Source: Devosia sp. Root685 (GTDB taxonomy: Bacteria > Pseudomonadota > Alphaproteobacteria > Rhizobiales > Devosiaceae). From it: 64,000 nt of DNA. This document shows, piece after piece, positions 52,088 through 59,927 of this stretch. Within the stretch, counting starts at the first letter, position 1, and each line of letters begins with the position of its first letter. The notes beneath the pieces were generated by a model that saw only the letters and a list, made by a program, of their open reading frames with translations, made no database searches and was not told the DNA's origin. The translations under genes were made by a program, and so were the position numbers. The stretch is from NCBI RefSeq assembly GCF_001427875.1, contig NZ_LMHK01000003.1, positions 124,001 through 188,000 of the forward strand, in the 5' to 3' direction.

Positions 52088-53227
52088 ATGACCTCTGCCC
52101 GCTGGCGCATTATTGCGCTTTTTTTCACCCATGCCCTGGCCGCCGGCGCGATCCATACGCGCATCCCCGACCTGCAGGTCGCCATGGGTCTTTCCGAGGG
52201 ACAGCTGGGCCTCGTGCTGATGGGCCAGCCGCTTGGCGCTCTCTCGATGTTTCTGTTCGCGAGCGCGATCATCGAGCGCTTTGGGCCGCGCCGCGCCATC
52301 CTCGCGGTGCTGCCCGTGGTCATCATCACGGCGGCTTTGGCGACTGTGCTGCTCAACCCCGTGGCGCTCTTTATGCTCCTGGCCCTTAACGGGCTTGGCT
52401 TTTCGCTCAGCAATATCGCCATGAATGTCGAGGCCGACCGGGTGGAAGCGGCGACGGGCGCGCGGGTGATGAATACCTGCCACGGCGTCTGGAGCGTCGG
52501 TTTTTTGATTACATCGCTTCTGGGCGCGACGCTGCGCGGCCTTCATGTCGATCCGGCCATTCACCTCTGGGCACTGGCGCCGGTTCTTATCGTGCTCCTG
52601 CTGGTCGTCGTCGTGCCCATGCCGGTCATGCCGCCGCGCCCGCATAGCGGCGAAAAGGTCAGAAAGCTGGCGCTGCCGACCCTGGCGACTCTTGGCCTCG
52701 TCGCCTTCGGCCTTGGCGCGGGCCTCACCGAAGGCGCCTCGCGCGCCTGGTCGATCATTTATCTGCGCGATAGTTTTGATGTGCCGCCCTTTGTCGAGTC
52801 GCTGGCTTTGCCCGCGCTTCTGGCGGCCATGGCGGCGGGCCGGCTGCTGGCCGATCGCGTCATCGACCGCTTTGGTCCGGTGCGCGTCGCGCGACTGCTC
52901 TCGGCGCTCGCCGTCGCCGGCATGGTGCTCATCGTGCTCTCGCCCAATGCTTATGTGGCGCTACTGGGTTTCGTTGTCGTCGGCATGGGCATCTGCGTGC
53001 TTTATCCGCTGATGCTCTCGGCCGCCGCGCGCATTGGCGATCGTCCAGCGAGCCAGAACGTTGCCGCAACGACGCTGATCTTCCAGCTCGTCAATCTCGG
53101 TGCGCCGGCGCTGATTGGCGCTGTGGCGCAAGGCCTTGGGGTGCGCCTGGCCTTTGCCATGCTCATCCCCTTGCTGGTGCTGACTTTTGCCATGGCCGGG
53201 CGCCTGAAACCGCGCCCGGCGTCGTAA
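52088..53227 (+). CDS. MFS transporter 4 of the tandem array (divergent member)
   Basis: A 379-residue, 12-helix protein. It shares RIPDLQVAMGLSEGQLGLVLMG near 25-46 and the NVEADRVEAATGARVMNTCHGVWSVGF block. It differs where the others agree: EGASRAWSIIYLRDSF in place of EGAGIDWSAIYMRD, and SAAARIGDRPASQNVAATTL in place of the AQRTDRPA-VNVA motif. The conserved Asp of EGAGIDW is lost, which suggests a different substrate. It starts 14 bases after mmcB. The final stop lies 5 bases before the convergent beta-CASP gene end. Confidence 0.88.
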   Translation: MTSARWRIIALFFTHALAAGAIHTRIPDLQVAMGLSEGQLGLVLMGQPLGALSMFLFASAIIERFGPRRAILAVLPVVIITAALATVLLNPVALFMLLALNGLGFSLSNIAMNVEADRVEAATGARVMNTCHGVWSVGFLITSLLGATLRGLHVDPAIHLWALAPVLIVLLLVVVVPMPVMPPRPHSGEKVRKLALPTLATLGLVAFGLGAGLTEGASRAWSIIYLRDSFDVPPFVESLALPALLAAMAAGRLLADRVIDRFGPVRVARLLSALAVAGMVLIVLSPNAYVALLGFVVVGMGICVLYPLMLSAAARIGDRPASQNVAATTLIFQLVNLGAPALIGAVAQGLGVRLAFAMLIPLLVLTFAMAGRLKPRPAS

Positions 53228-53232
53228 GAAAA

Positions 53233-54891
53233 CTACTCGTCGAAAGCCTGTGTCTCGACCGGGGTGACCGGCGTCGGCACGGGCGTTGGGCTTGGCGCTG
53301 CGCCCAGTTCCGAGAGTTTTCGTTGCAGCGAGGTCATCAGCGCCAGCTTGTCGCTGTCCGGCAGGTCGTGGAGGCGCTGGCTCAGCCGGATGGTGAAGTC
53401 CGAGAAGGCATTGTGCCAGTCGGCCGGCAACTGTTTGAGGTCCACGCGGCGGGCGGCCGGCGCCTTGGCGGCGGCAATGCCGGCGGCGGTCAGTTCAAAA
53501 TAGTCGTCGAGCTGCGGCAGAACGATCTGGTCGCCACCGATCCCGGTGGCCATCAATGCGGCGCGCAGCGCCGTGCGCTCTTCGTCCTCGCCATGGGTGA
53601 GGAAGATGGCGCCATGCGCCGGCAGGCGCTCCTTGATCCACGCCATCAGTTCGGAATGGTCCGCATGGGCCGAATAGTTGCCCATGGAGCGGATCGTGGC
53701 GCGCACCGGCACCAGCGTGCCATGAATACGCACTTCCTTGGCGCCGGAGAGAATGATCTGCCCCAGCGTGCCCGGCGCCTGATAGCCGACGAACAGAACC
53801 GTGGCATTGGCGCGGATCAGGTTGTTGCGCAGGTGATGTTTGATGCGCCCGGCATCAGCCATGCCCGAAGCGGACATGATGATGGCGCCGCCCTTGATGG
53901 CATTGAGCGCCTTGGAATCTTCTACGGCCTCGATGATGCGAAAGCGCGGATCGTTGAACAATTCGTCGGCGGTCAGCTCGGTGTCCTCGAACATTTTCGC
54001 ATATTTGCGATAGACGCCGGTCACTTTGCTGGCGAGCGGGGAATCGAGCACGACGAGGCGCGGGTCGATCTCTTTGTCGCGAATAAGGACGCCGATATCG
54101 TGTAAAAGTTCCTGGCTGCGCTCGACGGCGAAGGCGGGGATGATGAGATTGCCGCCCTTTTGCAGGGCAAGGTTGATCTCGGTCTTGAGCGCCTCGCGGC
54201 GCTGCACGAGGGTATAATCCTCGCGCTCGCGGCCGCCATAGGTGGATTCGCAAAGGATATAGTCGAAGTTCGAAGGGCCTTCGGGCTCGTTGTAAAACAC
54301 CTTTTCGTCCGGCCCGATATCGCCCGAAAACATCAGGCGCACCGGCTTGCCATCGCCATTCATCACTTCCACCTCAATCGAGGCCGAGCCGATGATATGG
54401 CCGGCATTCCAGAAGCGGGCGCGCACGCCGGGGCCGGGAGAAATCCACTCGCCATAATTGCAGGTTTTCCGGTGCAGCAGCGCTTCGCTGGCGTCCTCCA
54501 TCGTGTAGAGCGGTTTTGCCGGTTCATCGCCGCGATGGTTGCGCTTCTTGGTCTCGCGCTCGGCTTCGCTTTCCTGAATGCCGGCGCTGTCGGGCAGCAG
54601 ATATTCGAGCAGGCCCGCCGTTGGTTCGGTCATCCACATCGGCCCGCGCCAGCCCTCGGCATAGAGCTTTGGCAGGAGGCCTGCATGGTCGATATGCGCA
54701 TGCGTCAAAAGCAAAAAATCGATTTCTTTGGGATTGAAGGGTGTCGGCTTGAGATTGAGGTCGCGGACTGACTTATTGCCCTGAAACAGCCCGCAATCGA
54801 CGAGGAATTGCCCCTGCGGATGCACCACGCGGTAGCACGATCCGGTGACCGTTCCTGCTGCGCCATGGAAATGGAGGGTCACCGTCATCAC
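53233..54891 (-). CDS. MBL-fold beta-CASP ribonuclease
   Basis: A 552-residue metallo-beta-lactamase/beta-CASP nuclease. The N-terminal motif 2 HAHIDHAG is at 64-71, with motif 1 VDCGLFQG near 31-38 and a motif 3 His in FWNAGHIIGSASIEVE. The beta-CASP insertion has IPAFAVERSQELL, and the C-terminal motifs are SASGMADAGRIKHHL and TIRSMGNYSAHADHSEL. A final linker is rich in Pro/Thr (PSPTPVPTPVTPVE). Such enzymes are 5'-3' or endo-ribonucleases acting on mRNA. No KH domain is present. It converges on MFS transporter 4. Confidence 0.92.
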   Translation of the reverse strand: MMTVTLHFHGAAGTVTGSCYRVVHPQGQFLVDCGLFQGNKSVRDLNLKPTPFNPKEIDFLLLTHAHIDHAGLLPKLYAEGWRGPMWMTEPTAGLLEYLLPDSAGIQESEAERETKKRNHRGDEPAKPLYTMEDASEALLHRKTCNYGEWISPGPGVRARFWNAGHIIGSASIEVEVMNGDGKPVRLMFSGDIGPDEKVFYNEPEGPSNFDYILCESTYGGREREDYTLVQRREALKTEINLALQKGGNLIIPAFAVERSQELLHDIGVLIRDKEIDPRLVVLDSPLASKVTGVYRKYAKMFEDTELTADELFNDPRFRIIEAVEDSKALNAIKGGAIIMSASGMADAGRIKHHLRNNLIRANATVLFVGYQAPGTLGQIILSGAKEVRIHGTLVPVRATIRSMGNYSAHADHSELMAWIKERLPAHGAIFLTHGEDEERTALRAALMATGIGGDQIVLPQLDDYFELTAAGIAAAKAPAARRVDLKQLPADWHNAFSDFTIRLSQRLHDLPDSDKLALMTSLQRKLSELGAAPSPTPVPTPVTPVETQAFDE

Positions 54892-55012
54892 AAAACTCCC
54901 GAATTTTCGCCTTGGGTGTCGAACTTAGCCTCAGCCATTCGTCAAAGTCGAGGCAGCGGGCAACCGGTTATGGCTCGCCGCTGTTTTGTTCGAACCAATG
55001 AGGAGAGACGAA

Positions 55013-55363
55013 ATGACCTATGTGGATGGATTTGTCGCCGCCGTGCCCAAGGCAAACAAGGAGCAATATATTGCCCACGCCCGAGGGGCGGCCGATTTGG
55101 CTAAACAGTGGGGCGCAACCCGCGTCGTTGAGAATTGGGGCGATGACGTTCCCCCCGGTAAAGTGACCGACTTTCAGCGCGCCGTGCAGGCCAAGGAGGA
55201 CGAGGTCATCGTCTTTTCCTGGATTGAATATCCCGACAAGGCGACGCGCGATGCGGTGATGAAGCGCATGATGGAAGACCCCGCGATGGCGAACGTTCCA
55301 GACATGCCGTTTGACGGGCAGCGTCTGATCTATGGCGGGTTTTCGACGCTGTTCGAGGTGTGA
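55013..55363 (+). CDS. DUF1428 domain protein
   Basis: A 116-residue dimeric alpha+beta barrel-like protein. It begins TYVDGFVAAVPKANKEQYIAHA and has WGATRVVENWGDDVPPGKVTDFQRAV then EVIVFSWIEYPDKATRDAVMKRMMEDP. This is the DUF1428 family, catalogued as YbaA-like, with no known reaction. A GGAGAG site precedes the ATG at 55013. It is a single gene followed by a repeat. Confidence 0.87.
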   Translation: MTYVDGFVAAVPKANKEQYIAHARGAADLAKQWGATRVVENWGDDVPPGKVTDFQRAVQAKEDEVIVFSWIEYPDKATRDAVMKRMMEDPAMANVPDMPFDGQRLIYGGFSTLFEV

Positions 55364-55378
55364 GCCTGACAGGCGCGG

Positions 55379-55446
55379 CGTCATTCCCGCGAAAGCGGGA
55401 ATCTCGGCTTTGGAAACAGAGATCCCCGCTTTCGCGGGGATGACGC
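55379..55446. repeat. CGTCATTCCCGC palindromic element
   Basis: CGTCATTCCCGCGAAAGCGGGAATCTC and GAGATCCCCGCTTTCGCGGGGATGACG are inverted copies around GGCTTTGGAAACA. It is the same type as the inner palindromes at 14218-14287 and 26428-26455. Confidence 0.7.
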
Positions 55447-55461
55447 GGTGGCTTGATTGAA

Positions 55462-56013
55462 TCAGCGCGGCGCGCGCTTGGCCAAAATGCGCTGCAGCGT
55501 GCGGCGGTGCATATTGAGGCGGCGGGCCGTTTCCGAAACATTGCGATCGCACAGTTCATAAACGCGCTGAATATGTTCCCAGCGTACCCGGTCGGCCGAC
55601 ATCGGGTTTTCCGGCGGCTCGGGCTTGTCTTCGCCGGTGGCGAGAAGGGCATTGATGACGTCGTCGGCGTCGGCGGGTTTTGAAAGATAATCCATCGCCC
55701 CGAGTTTTACCGCGGTCACCGCAGTGGCGATATTGCCATAGCCGGTGAGGACCACGGCCCGGGCATCGGGGCGCTTCTGGTGCAGCGCCGAAACCACCTC
55801 GAGCCCATTGCCGTCTTCGAGGCGCAGATCGACGACGGCGAAGGCCGGCGGCTGTTCGTTGACGGCGGCAACGCCGGCAGCGACTGACGGCGCGGTGCGC
55901 ACGATAAAGCCGCGCCGCGCCATGGCCCGTTCGAGCCGGGAGAGAAAGGCCGCATCGTCATCGACCAGCAAAAGGCTGGGATCGGCCGCAAGGATGTCTT
56001 CGAGCGTGTTCAT
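55462..56013 (-). CDS. regA: Redox response regulator RegA/ActR/PrrA
   Basis: A 183-residue response regulator. The receiver domain is at about 10-125 with acidic pocket DDD 18-20, phosphoacceptor Asp62 in VVDLRL, and Lys in YLSKPAD. A proline-rich linker and a Fis-type helix-turn-helix at the C-terminus (NVSETARRLNMHRRTLQRIL) follow. The HTH is the near-invariant RegA/ActR one. RegA controls photosynthesis, respiration, nitrogen fixation and CO2 fixation genes in relatives. The start at 56013 is chosen over 56049 because the family begins here. It lies 57 bases after regB, its kinase. Confidence 0.93.
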   Translation of the reverse strand: MNTLEDILAADPSLLLVDDDAAFLSRLERAMARRGFIVRTAPSVAAGVAAVNEQPPAFAVVDLRLEDGNGLEVVSALHQKRPDARAVVLTGYGNIATAVTAVKLGAMDYLSKPADADDVINALLATGEDKPEPPENPMSADRVRWEHIQRVYELCDRNVSETARRLNMHRRTLQRILAKRAPR

Positions 56014-56070
56014 GGCGCTTTCCTTAAGCCTTTGCCGCTCTTTCGTCAAAATCGGCTGGGTGCGACACGA

Positions 56071-57375
56071 TCACAGTGCCGCGCGCGGCCAGGTAATAGT
56101 GACGCGGGCATGGCCCGTGGGTTTTTCATTTTCAAAGCTTAGGCGCGCCCCGGTGCGCTCCAAGAGGGTCTTGGCAATGAAGATGCCAAGGCCCAAGCCG
56201 CCGGGCTGATGCGCGTCGCTGCCATGCGGATCGCGCGGGCGCGTCGTCAGATAAGGCTCGCCCAGCCGCGCGATAAGTTCAGGCGCAAAGCCGGGGCCGT
56301 CGTCTGTCACCGTGACGGTGATCGTCGCCTGATCCCATTCGGTATCGATGCGCACGGTTTCGCGCGCATAGCCGGTGGCGTTTTCGATCAGATTACCGAG
56401 ACCATAGAGCAAGCCCACCGAGCGCGGAAATACGGGGGACGTGCCGGTGGCGCGCTCCGAATAGAACAAAATAACCTTGCCGCGCCCCTCATGCGGGCGC
56501 GCGACTTCGGCCAGAATATCGGTCAGCGGCGCTTTGGCGAACATATCGGCCGGCTCGCTGCCGAGGTTGCGCAGTTTGGAGAGAATAGCCCGGCATCGCG
56601 CGGCCTGCGAGATGATCAGTTCGACGTCTTCGGCGAGCGGGCTGCCTTCCTCGACCTCGGCCCGCATTTCCTTGGCGGCGAGCGCAATGGTCGAGAGCGG
56701 GGTACCCAGTTCATGCGCGGCGGCGGCGGCAAGCCCATCGAGGGCTGAAAGCTGCTCGCGATGCGAGAGCGCCAGTTCGGTCGCAGCCAGCGCGTCCGCG
56801 ATCAGGCGCGATTCATGGGCGACGCGGATCGTATAGGCGGCGATGAAGGCAATGCCGCAGATGATCGACACCCAGATGCCGATCACATAGATGCGGTTGA
56901 ATACCAGTTCCTCGCCGGGCACCCAGGGCAGGGGCAGGTGCAGGATCGAGATTACCGAGGCGATGACGGCGGCCAGCGCCGAAATCACCAGCGTTTCCCT
57001 TGGCGGCAGCGTCGTTGCCGAGACGGAGACTGGCGCGAGGAGCAGTAGCGCGAATGGGTTGAGCAGGCCCCCCGTCAGGGCCAGCAAGCCGCCCAATTGG
57101 CAGAGGTCGAAGGCCAGCTGGATGGCGGCAAAACGCGGCGAAAGCTGGCCTTTGGCACCATAGCGCAGGAACAACGCGACATTGAGGCCCGCCGAAAGGG
57201 CAATCAGCGCAAAACATTCCCAGAGCGGCAAGGGGTAGCCGAGCCCCAGATGCACGAAGAGCACGCCAATGGTCTGTCCCACGACGGCGAGCCAGCGCAG
57301 CAGCACCAGCGTTTGCAGGCGCAGCGGCCGCCAATGGGAGGCGTCGTCGCTGACGGAAAGGCTCTCTTCGCTCAT
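56071..57375 (-). CDS. regB: Redox sensor histidine kinase RegB/ActS/PrrB
   Basis: A 434-residue kinase with six membrane helices (about 24-185). The conserved quinone-sensing heptapeptide GGLLNPF is at 102-108. The H-box AAAAHELGTPLSTI has the phosphorylated His221. The redox-active cysteine, the equivalent of Rhodobacter C265, is Cys261 in SQAARCRAIL. A HATPase domain follows with LGNLIENATGYA and GLGLGIFIAKTLL. It senses ubiquinone redox state and phosphorylates RegA, encoded next on the same strand. Confidence 0.95.
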   Translation of the reverse strand: MSEESLSVSDDASHWRPLRLQTLVLLRWLAVVGQTIGVLFVHLGLGYPLPLWECFALIALSAGLNVALFLRYGAKGQLSPRFAAIQLAFDLCQLGGLLALTGGLLNPFALLLLAPVSVSATTLPPRETLVISALAAVIASVISILHLPLPWVPGEELVFNRIYVIGIWVSIICGIAFIAAYTIRVAHESRLIADALAATELALSHREQLSALDGLAAAAAHELGTPLSTIALAAKEMRAEVEEGSPLAEDVELIISQAARCRAILSKLRNLGSEPADMFAKAPLTDILAEVARPHEGRGKVILFYSERATGTSPVFPRSVGLLYGLGNLIENATGYARETVRIDTEWDQATITVTVTDDGPGFAPELIARLGEPYLTTRPRDPHGSDAHQPGGLGLGIFIAKTLLERTGARLSFENEKPTGHARVTITWPRAAL

Positions 57376-57515
57376 GATTTTGGGGAACGTCTATGCGCCG
57401 CATAGGAAGGGAAAAGCATCATTTCAAGCCTAGAAATCCCATAGGCACATTCTTGATCCTGCCCGGGGGAGGGCCACGTTATGCACATCGCAACGTGACT
57501 GGGAAACACATCAAC

Positions 57516-57974
57516 ATGAACACAGCAATTATCAAACCGCAATGGTCGCCACTGACCATCGCACTCATGGTCATCGGCTTCATCACCTTTCCGCCGCTTG
57601 GCTTCGTCATGCTCGCCTACATCATCTGGGGCGAGAAATTCGGCGGCTCCGCCGAAAAGGCACAGGCTTACTGGAACAAGGGATGTGGCTATATGCGCAA
57701 CAACAAGAAGCACTTTGGCGGCTTTAACCGCGATCAGTCGAGCTCGGGCAATGCTGCCTTCGACGATTACCGCTCCGACCAGCTCAAGCGTCTCGATGAA
57801 GAACGCGCCCGCCTCGACGCCGAAGTGGACGCCTTCCAGGACTATATGGCGAACCTCAGGAAGGCCAAGGACCGCGAAGAATTCGATCGCTTCATGAGCG
57901 AACATCGCGGCAACCGCCAGGGTTTTGGCGACAGCAAGCCGACCGACAATAACAATTGGGGCAATAACGGCTAA
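57516..57974 (+). CDS. DUF2852 family protein
   Basis: A 152-residue protein. One or two hydrophobic segments (WSPLTIALMVIGFITFPPLGFVMLAYIIWGEKF, about 10-43) are followed by a charged helical region with RSDQLKRLDEERARLDAEVDAFQDYMANLRKAKDREEFDRFM. The DUF2852 pattern is restricted largely to alphaproteobacteria and the function is unknown. The start at 57516 fits the family; an open frame continues to 57393 with no match. It is divergent from regB, 140 bases away, and ends in a strong terminator. Confidence 0.85.
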   Translation: MNTAIIKPQWSPLTIALMVIGFITFPPLGFVMLAYIIWGEKFGGSAEKAQAYWNKGCGYMRNNKKHFGGFNRDQSSSGNAAFDDYRSDQLKRLDEERARLDAEVDAFQDYMANLRKAKDREEFDRFMSEHRGNRQGFGDSKPTDNNNWGNNG

Positions 57975-58010
57975 GGCCGGCCCCTTTCTTCCCTACCTCC
58001 CAAGTGAACT

Positions 58011-58034
58011 GGCGCCCGCAAGGGCGCCTTTTTT
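58011..58034 (+). terminator. Rho-independent terminator of the DUF2852 gene
   Basis: GGCGCCC (58011-58017) pairs with GGGCGCC (58022-58028) around a GCAA tetraloop and is followed by six Ts. Confidence 0.93.
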
Positions 58035-58054
58035 GTGCCCGGTTGAGCTGGGCA

Positions 58055-58088
58055 GCAAAAAGCCCGCCCAGCAGAGGCTGGGCGGGCT
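58055..58088 (-). terminator. Rho-independent terminator of the cold-shock gene
   Basis: AGCCCGCCCAGC (58061-58072) pairs perfectly with GCTGGGCGGGCT (58077-58088). On the minus strand it runs into TTTTT. It lies about 50 bases past the cold-shock stop. Confidence 0.92.
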
Positions 58089-58133
58089 AAAACTCAGGTC
58101 GCCCGAGGGCAACCTTCAGCGCTCAAAAAGAGC

Positions 58134-58352
58134 TTACTGCTGAACGAGGGTCAGGTTGATTGCCGATTCACGACCGTCACGGCCGGTTTCGACTTCATAG
58201 GTGACCTTGTCGTTTTCGTAGAGGCCATCGACGCCCGAACGCTGAACAGCGGAAATGTGGACGAAGTGATCCTTGCCGCCATTGTCGGGGGTGATGAAAC
58301 CAAAGCCCTTGGTGGCGTTGAAGAACTTGACGGTGCCGTTGATGGTGGCCAT
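58134..58352 (-). CDS. cspA: Cold-shock domain protein (CspA family)
   Basis: A 72-residue single cold-shock domain: NGTVKFFNATKGFGFITPDNGGKDHFVHISAVQRSGVDGL with RNP1 (KGFGFI) and RNP2 (HFVHIS). It binds single-stranded RNA and DNA and prevents secondary structure at low temperature. The ATG at 58352 is set by the family start. A 313-base gap upstream leaves room for the long structured leader typical of cspA genes. The role in cold versus constitutive expression cannot be told. Confidence 0.95.
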   Translation of the reverse strand: MATINGTVKFFNATKGFGFITPDNGGKDHFVHISAVQRSGVDGLYENDKVTYEVETGRDGRESAINLTLVQQ

Positions 58353-58665
58353 TTTTTTAAATCCTAAAAGCTCGGAGCCGAAGCGAAGCGAGCGTTTCCC
58401 TCCGCAACATGCAAAAGGGCCTACAGACGTTCGCAAAGTGGATCAGAGAGCCAAGGACCGGAAAACCGGAAAAAGGCGGCCGACTTAGGCAGAAACGTAT
58501 ATCCCCTCTTATGCCGAAAAATCGTGGCAAGAGCAAGACCGCAAACGAAAATCCCTTTTCGTGCATCAGGCTAGGCCAGAGGAGGAGATTCTCCGCGCTC
58601 GGTAACAGTGCTTGACTCGGCGATTTAGTGTGCTACACATCTATCACACTAGATAGGCGCGACAC
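58353..58665. other. Intergenic region between the cold-shock gene and the GntR operon
   Basis: A 313-base gap with divergent genes. The half next to cspA has no obvious gene and could hold a long cspA leader; GGACCGGAAAACCGG is a short inverted repeat within it (near 58459-58475). The half next to the GntR gene holds its promoter and operator (58612-58651). Confidence 0.45.
58612..58651 (+). promoter_or_regulatory. GntR-operon promoter with palindromic operator
   Basis: A -35 TTGACT (58612-58617) and a -10 TACACA (58634-58639) are 16 bases apart. The palindrome TAGTGTG-N12-CACACTA (58626-58632, 58645-58651) spans the -10, so a bound repressor would block initiation. YtrA-type GntR proteins bind such sites in their own promoters. 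Confidence 0.65.
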
Positions 58666-59031
58666 ATGGATGATTTTCACGCGAGCCAGCCGATCTTCGT
58701 GCAGATCCGGCAGCGGCTGATCGAGATGATCCTGCGTGGCGCAGTGGGGGAGGGCGATTCGCTTCCCTCGGTGCGCCAGATTGCAGCAGAGCTATCGGTC
58801 AATCCGCTGACGGTCACCAAGGCTTTCGAAGCCTTGGTCGAGATCGGCGTGGTCGAAAAACGGAGGGGTCTTGGCATGTTCGTTACCCAAGGCGCACGCG
58901 ACAAACTGCTGTCCCACGAACGCGACAAGTTTCTCAAAGAGGATTGGCCGCGTATTCTCACCCAGATCAAGGCGCTCGACCTCGATCCGAAAACCCTCTT
59001 TGCCGAAACCCCGGTGGAGCCCAAACCATGA
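58666..59031 (+). CDS. GntR family regulator, YtrA subfamily
   Basis: A 121-residue repressor: a GntR winged HTH at about 10-75 (QPIFVQIRQRLIEMIL, then GDSLPSVRQIAAELSVNPLTVTKAFEALVEIGVVEKRRGLGMFVT) and a short C-terminal helix instead of a large effector domain, as in YtrA. YtrA-type repressors respond to cell-envelope stress and control adjacent ABC transporters. A palindromic operator lies over its promoter, so autoregulation is likely. It overlaps the ABC ATPase gene by 4 bases. Confidence 0.92.
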   Translation: MDDFHASQPIFVQIRQRLIEMILRGAVGEGDSLPSVRQIAAELSVNPLTVTKAFEALVEIGVVEKRRGLGMFVTQGARDKLLSHERDKFLKEDWPRILTQIKALDLDPKTLFAETPVEPKP

Positions 59032-59927
59032 CCGATATCAACCAGACCATCGAGCCCGTTGTCACCGCACGGGGCCTCCGGAAAAAATTCGGCCGCAAGG
59101 AAATCCTGCACGGTCTCGATTTCGACATTCCACCCGGCCGCATCTATGGCCTTGTCGGCCACAATGGCGCGGGCAAGACCACGACGCTCAATGCCATGCT
59201 GGGCCTGACGAGCTATGAGGGCACGATCCGCGTGCTCGGCGAAGACCCCTTTGCGCGCCGCGCCAAATTGATGGAGAACGTCGCCTTCATTTCCGACGTC
59301 GCGAGCCTGCCGCGCTTCTTGCGCGTGCGCGAGCTCTTTGCGCTCCTCTCCAATATCCATCCCAATTTTTCGACCGACAAGGCGCGCAGCTTCCTCGAAG
59401 GCACCGACATAAAGCCCGAAATGAAGATCAAGACGCTTTCAAAGGGCATGGTGGCCCAACTCCACCTCGCCGTGGTTATGGCGATCGACGCGAAACTGCT
59501 CGTCCTCGACGAGCCGACGCTCGGCCTCGACATCACCTATCGCAAGCGCTTTTACCGCCGTCTTCTCGAAGATTACATGACCGAGGAACGCACGCTGATC
59601 ATCACCACCCATCAGGTGGACGAGATCGAGTTCATGCTCTCCGACATCATGTTCATCCGGGATGGCGACCTGATCCTCCACATGCAGATGGAGACGGTGA
59701 ACGAGAAATTCTCCCAGCTCGTCACCAACGAACCCGAATTTCAGGCGCAGGCCCGCGCCCTTGGGCCGGTCTATGAGGAAACCCGCTTCGGTCAGACCGT
59801 CTTCATCTTTGACGGCATTGCACGCGAGCAGCTTGAGCCGCTGGGAAAAATCTCCACCCCGACCCTGTCCGACCTTTTCGTCGCGCTGATGCAACGGCCG
59901 ACCGCCAATCCGGAGACGGCCCGATGA
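59028..59927 (+). CDS. ABC transporter ATP-binding protein of the GntR operon
   Basis: A 299-residue ABC ATPase. Walker A is GHNGAGKTTT near 45. The signature is degenerate: TLSKGMVAQLHLAVVMA reads LSKGM where LSGGQ is usual. Walker B KLLVLDEPTLGLD and the switch His in TTHQVDE are intact. This class pairs with multi-helix exporters such as YtrB and BcrA. It overlaps the GntR gene upstream and the permease gene downstream by 4 bases each, so all three are translationally coupled. The substrate is unknown; envelope-stress or antimicrobial export is plausible. Confidence 0.92.
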   Translation: MTDINQTIEPVVTARGLRKKFGRKEILHGLDFDIPPGRIYGLVGHNGAGKTTTLNAMLGLTSYEGTIRVLGEDPFARRAKLMENVAFISDVASLPRFLRVRELFALLSNIHPNFSTDKARSFLEGTDIKPEMKIKTLSKGMVAQLHLAVVMAIDAKLLVLDEPTLGLDITYRKRFYRRLLEDYMTEERTLIITTHQVDEIEFMLSDIMFIRDGDLILHMQMETVNEKFSQLVTNEPEFQAQARALGPVYEETRFGQTVFIFDGIAREQLEPLGKISTPTLSDLFVALMQRPTANPETAR

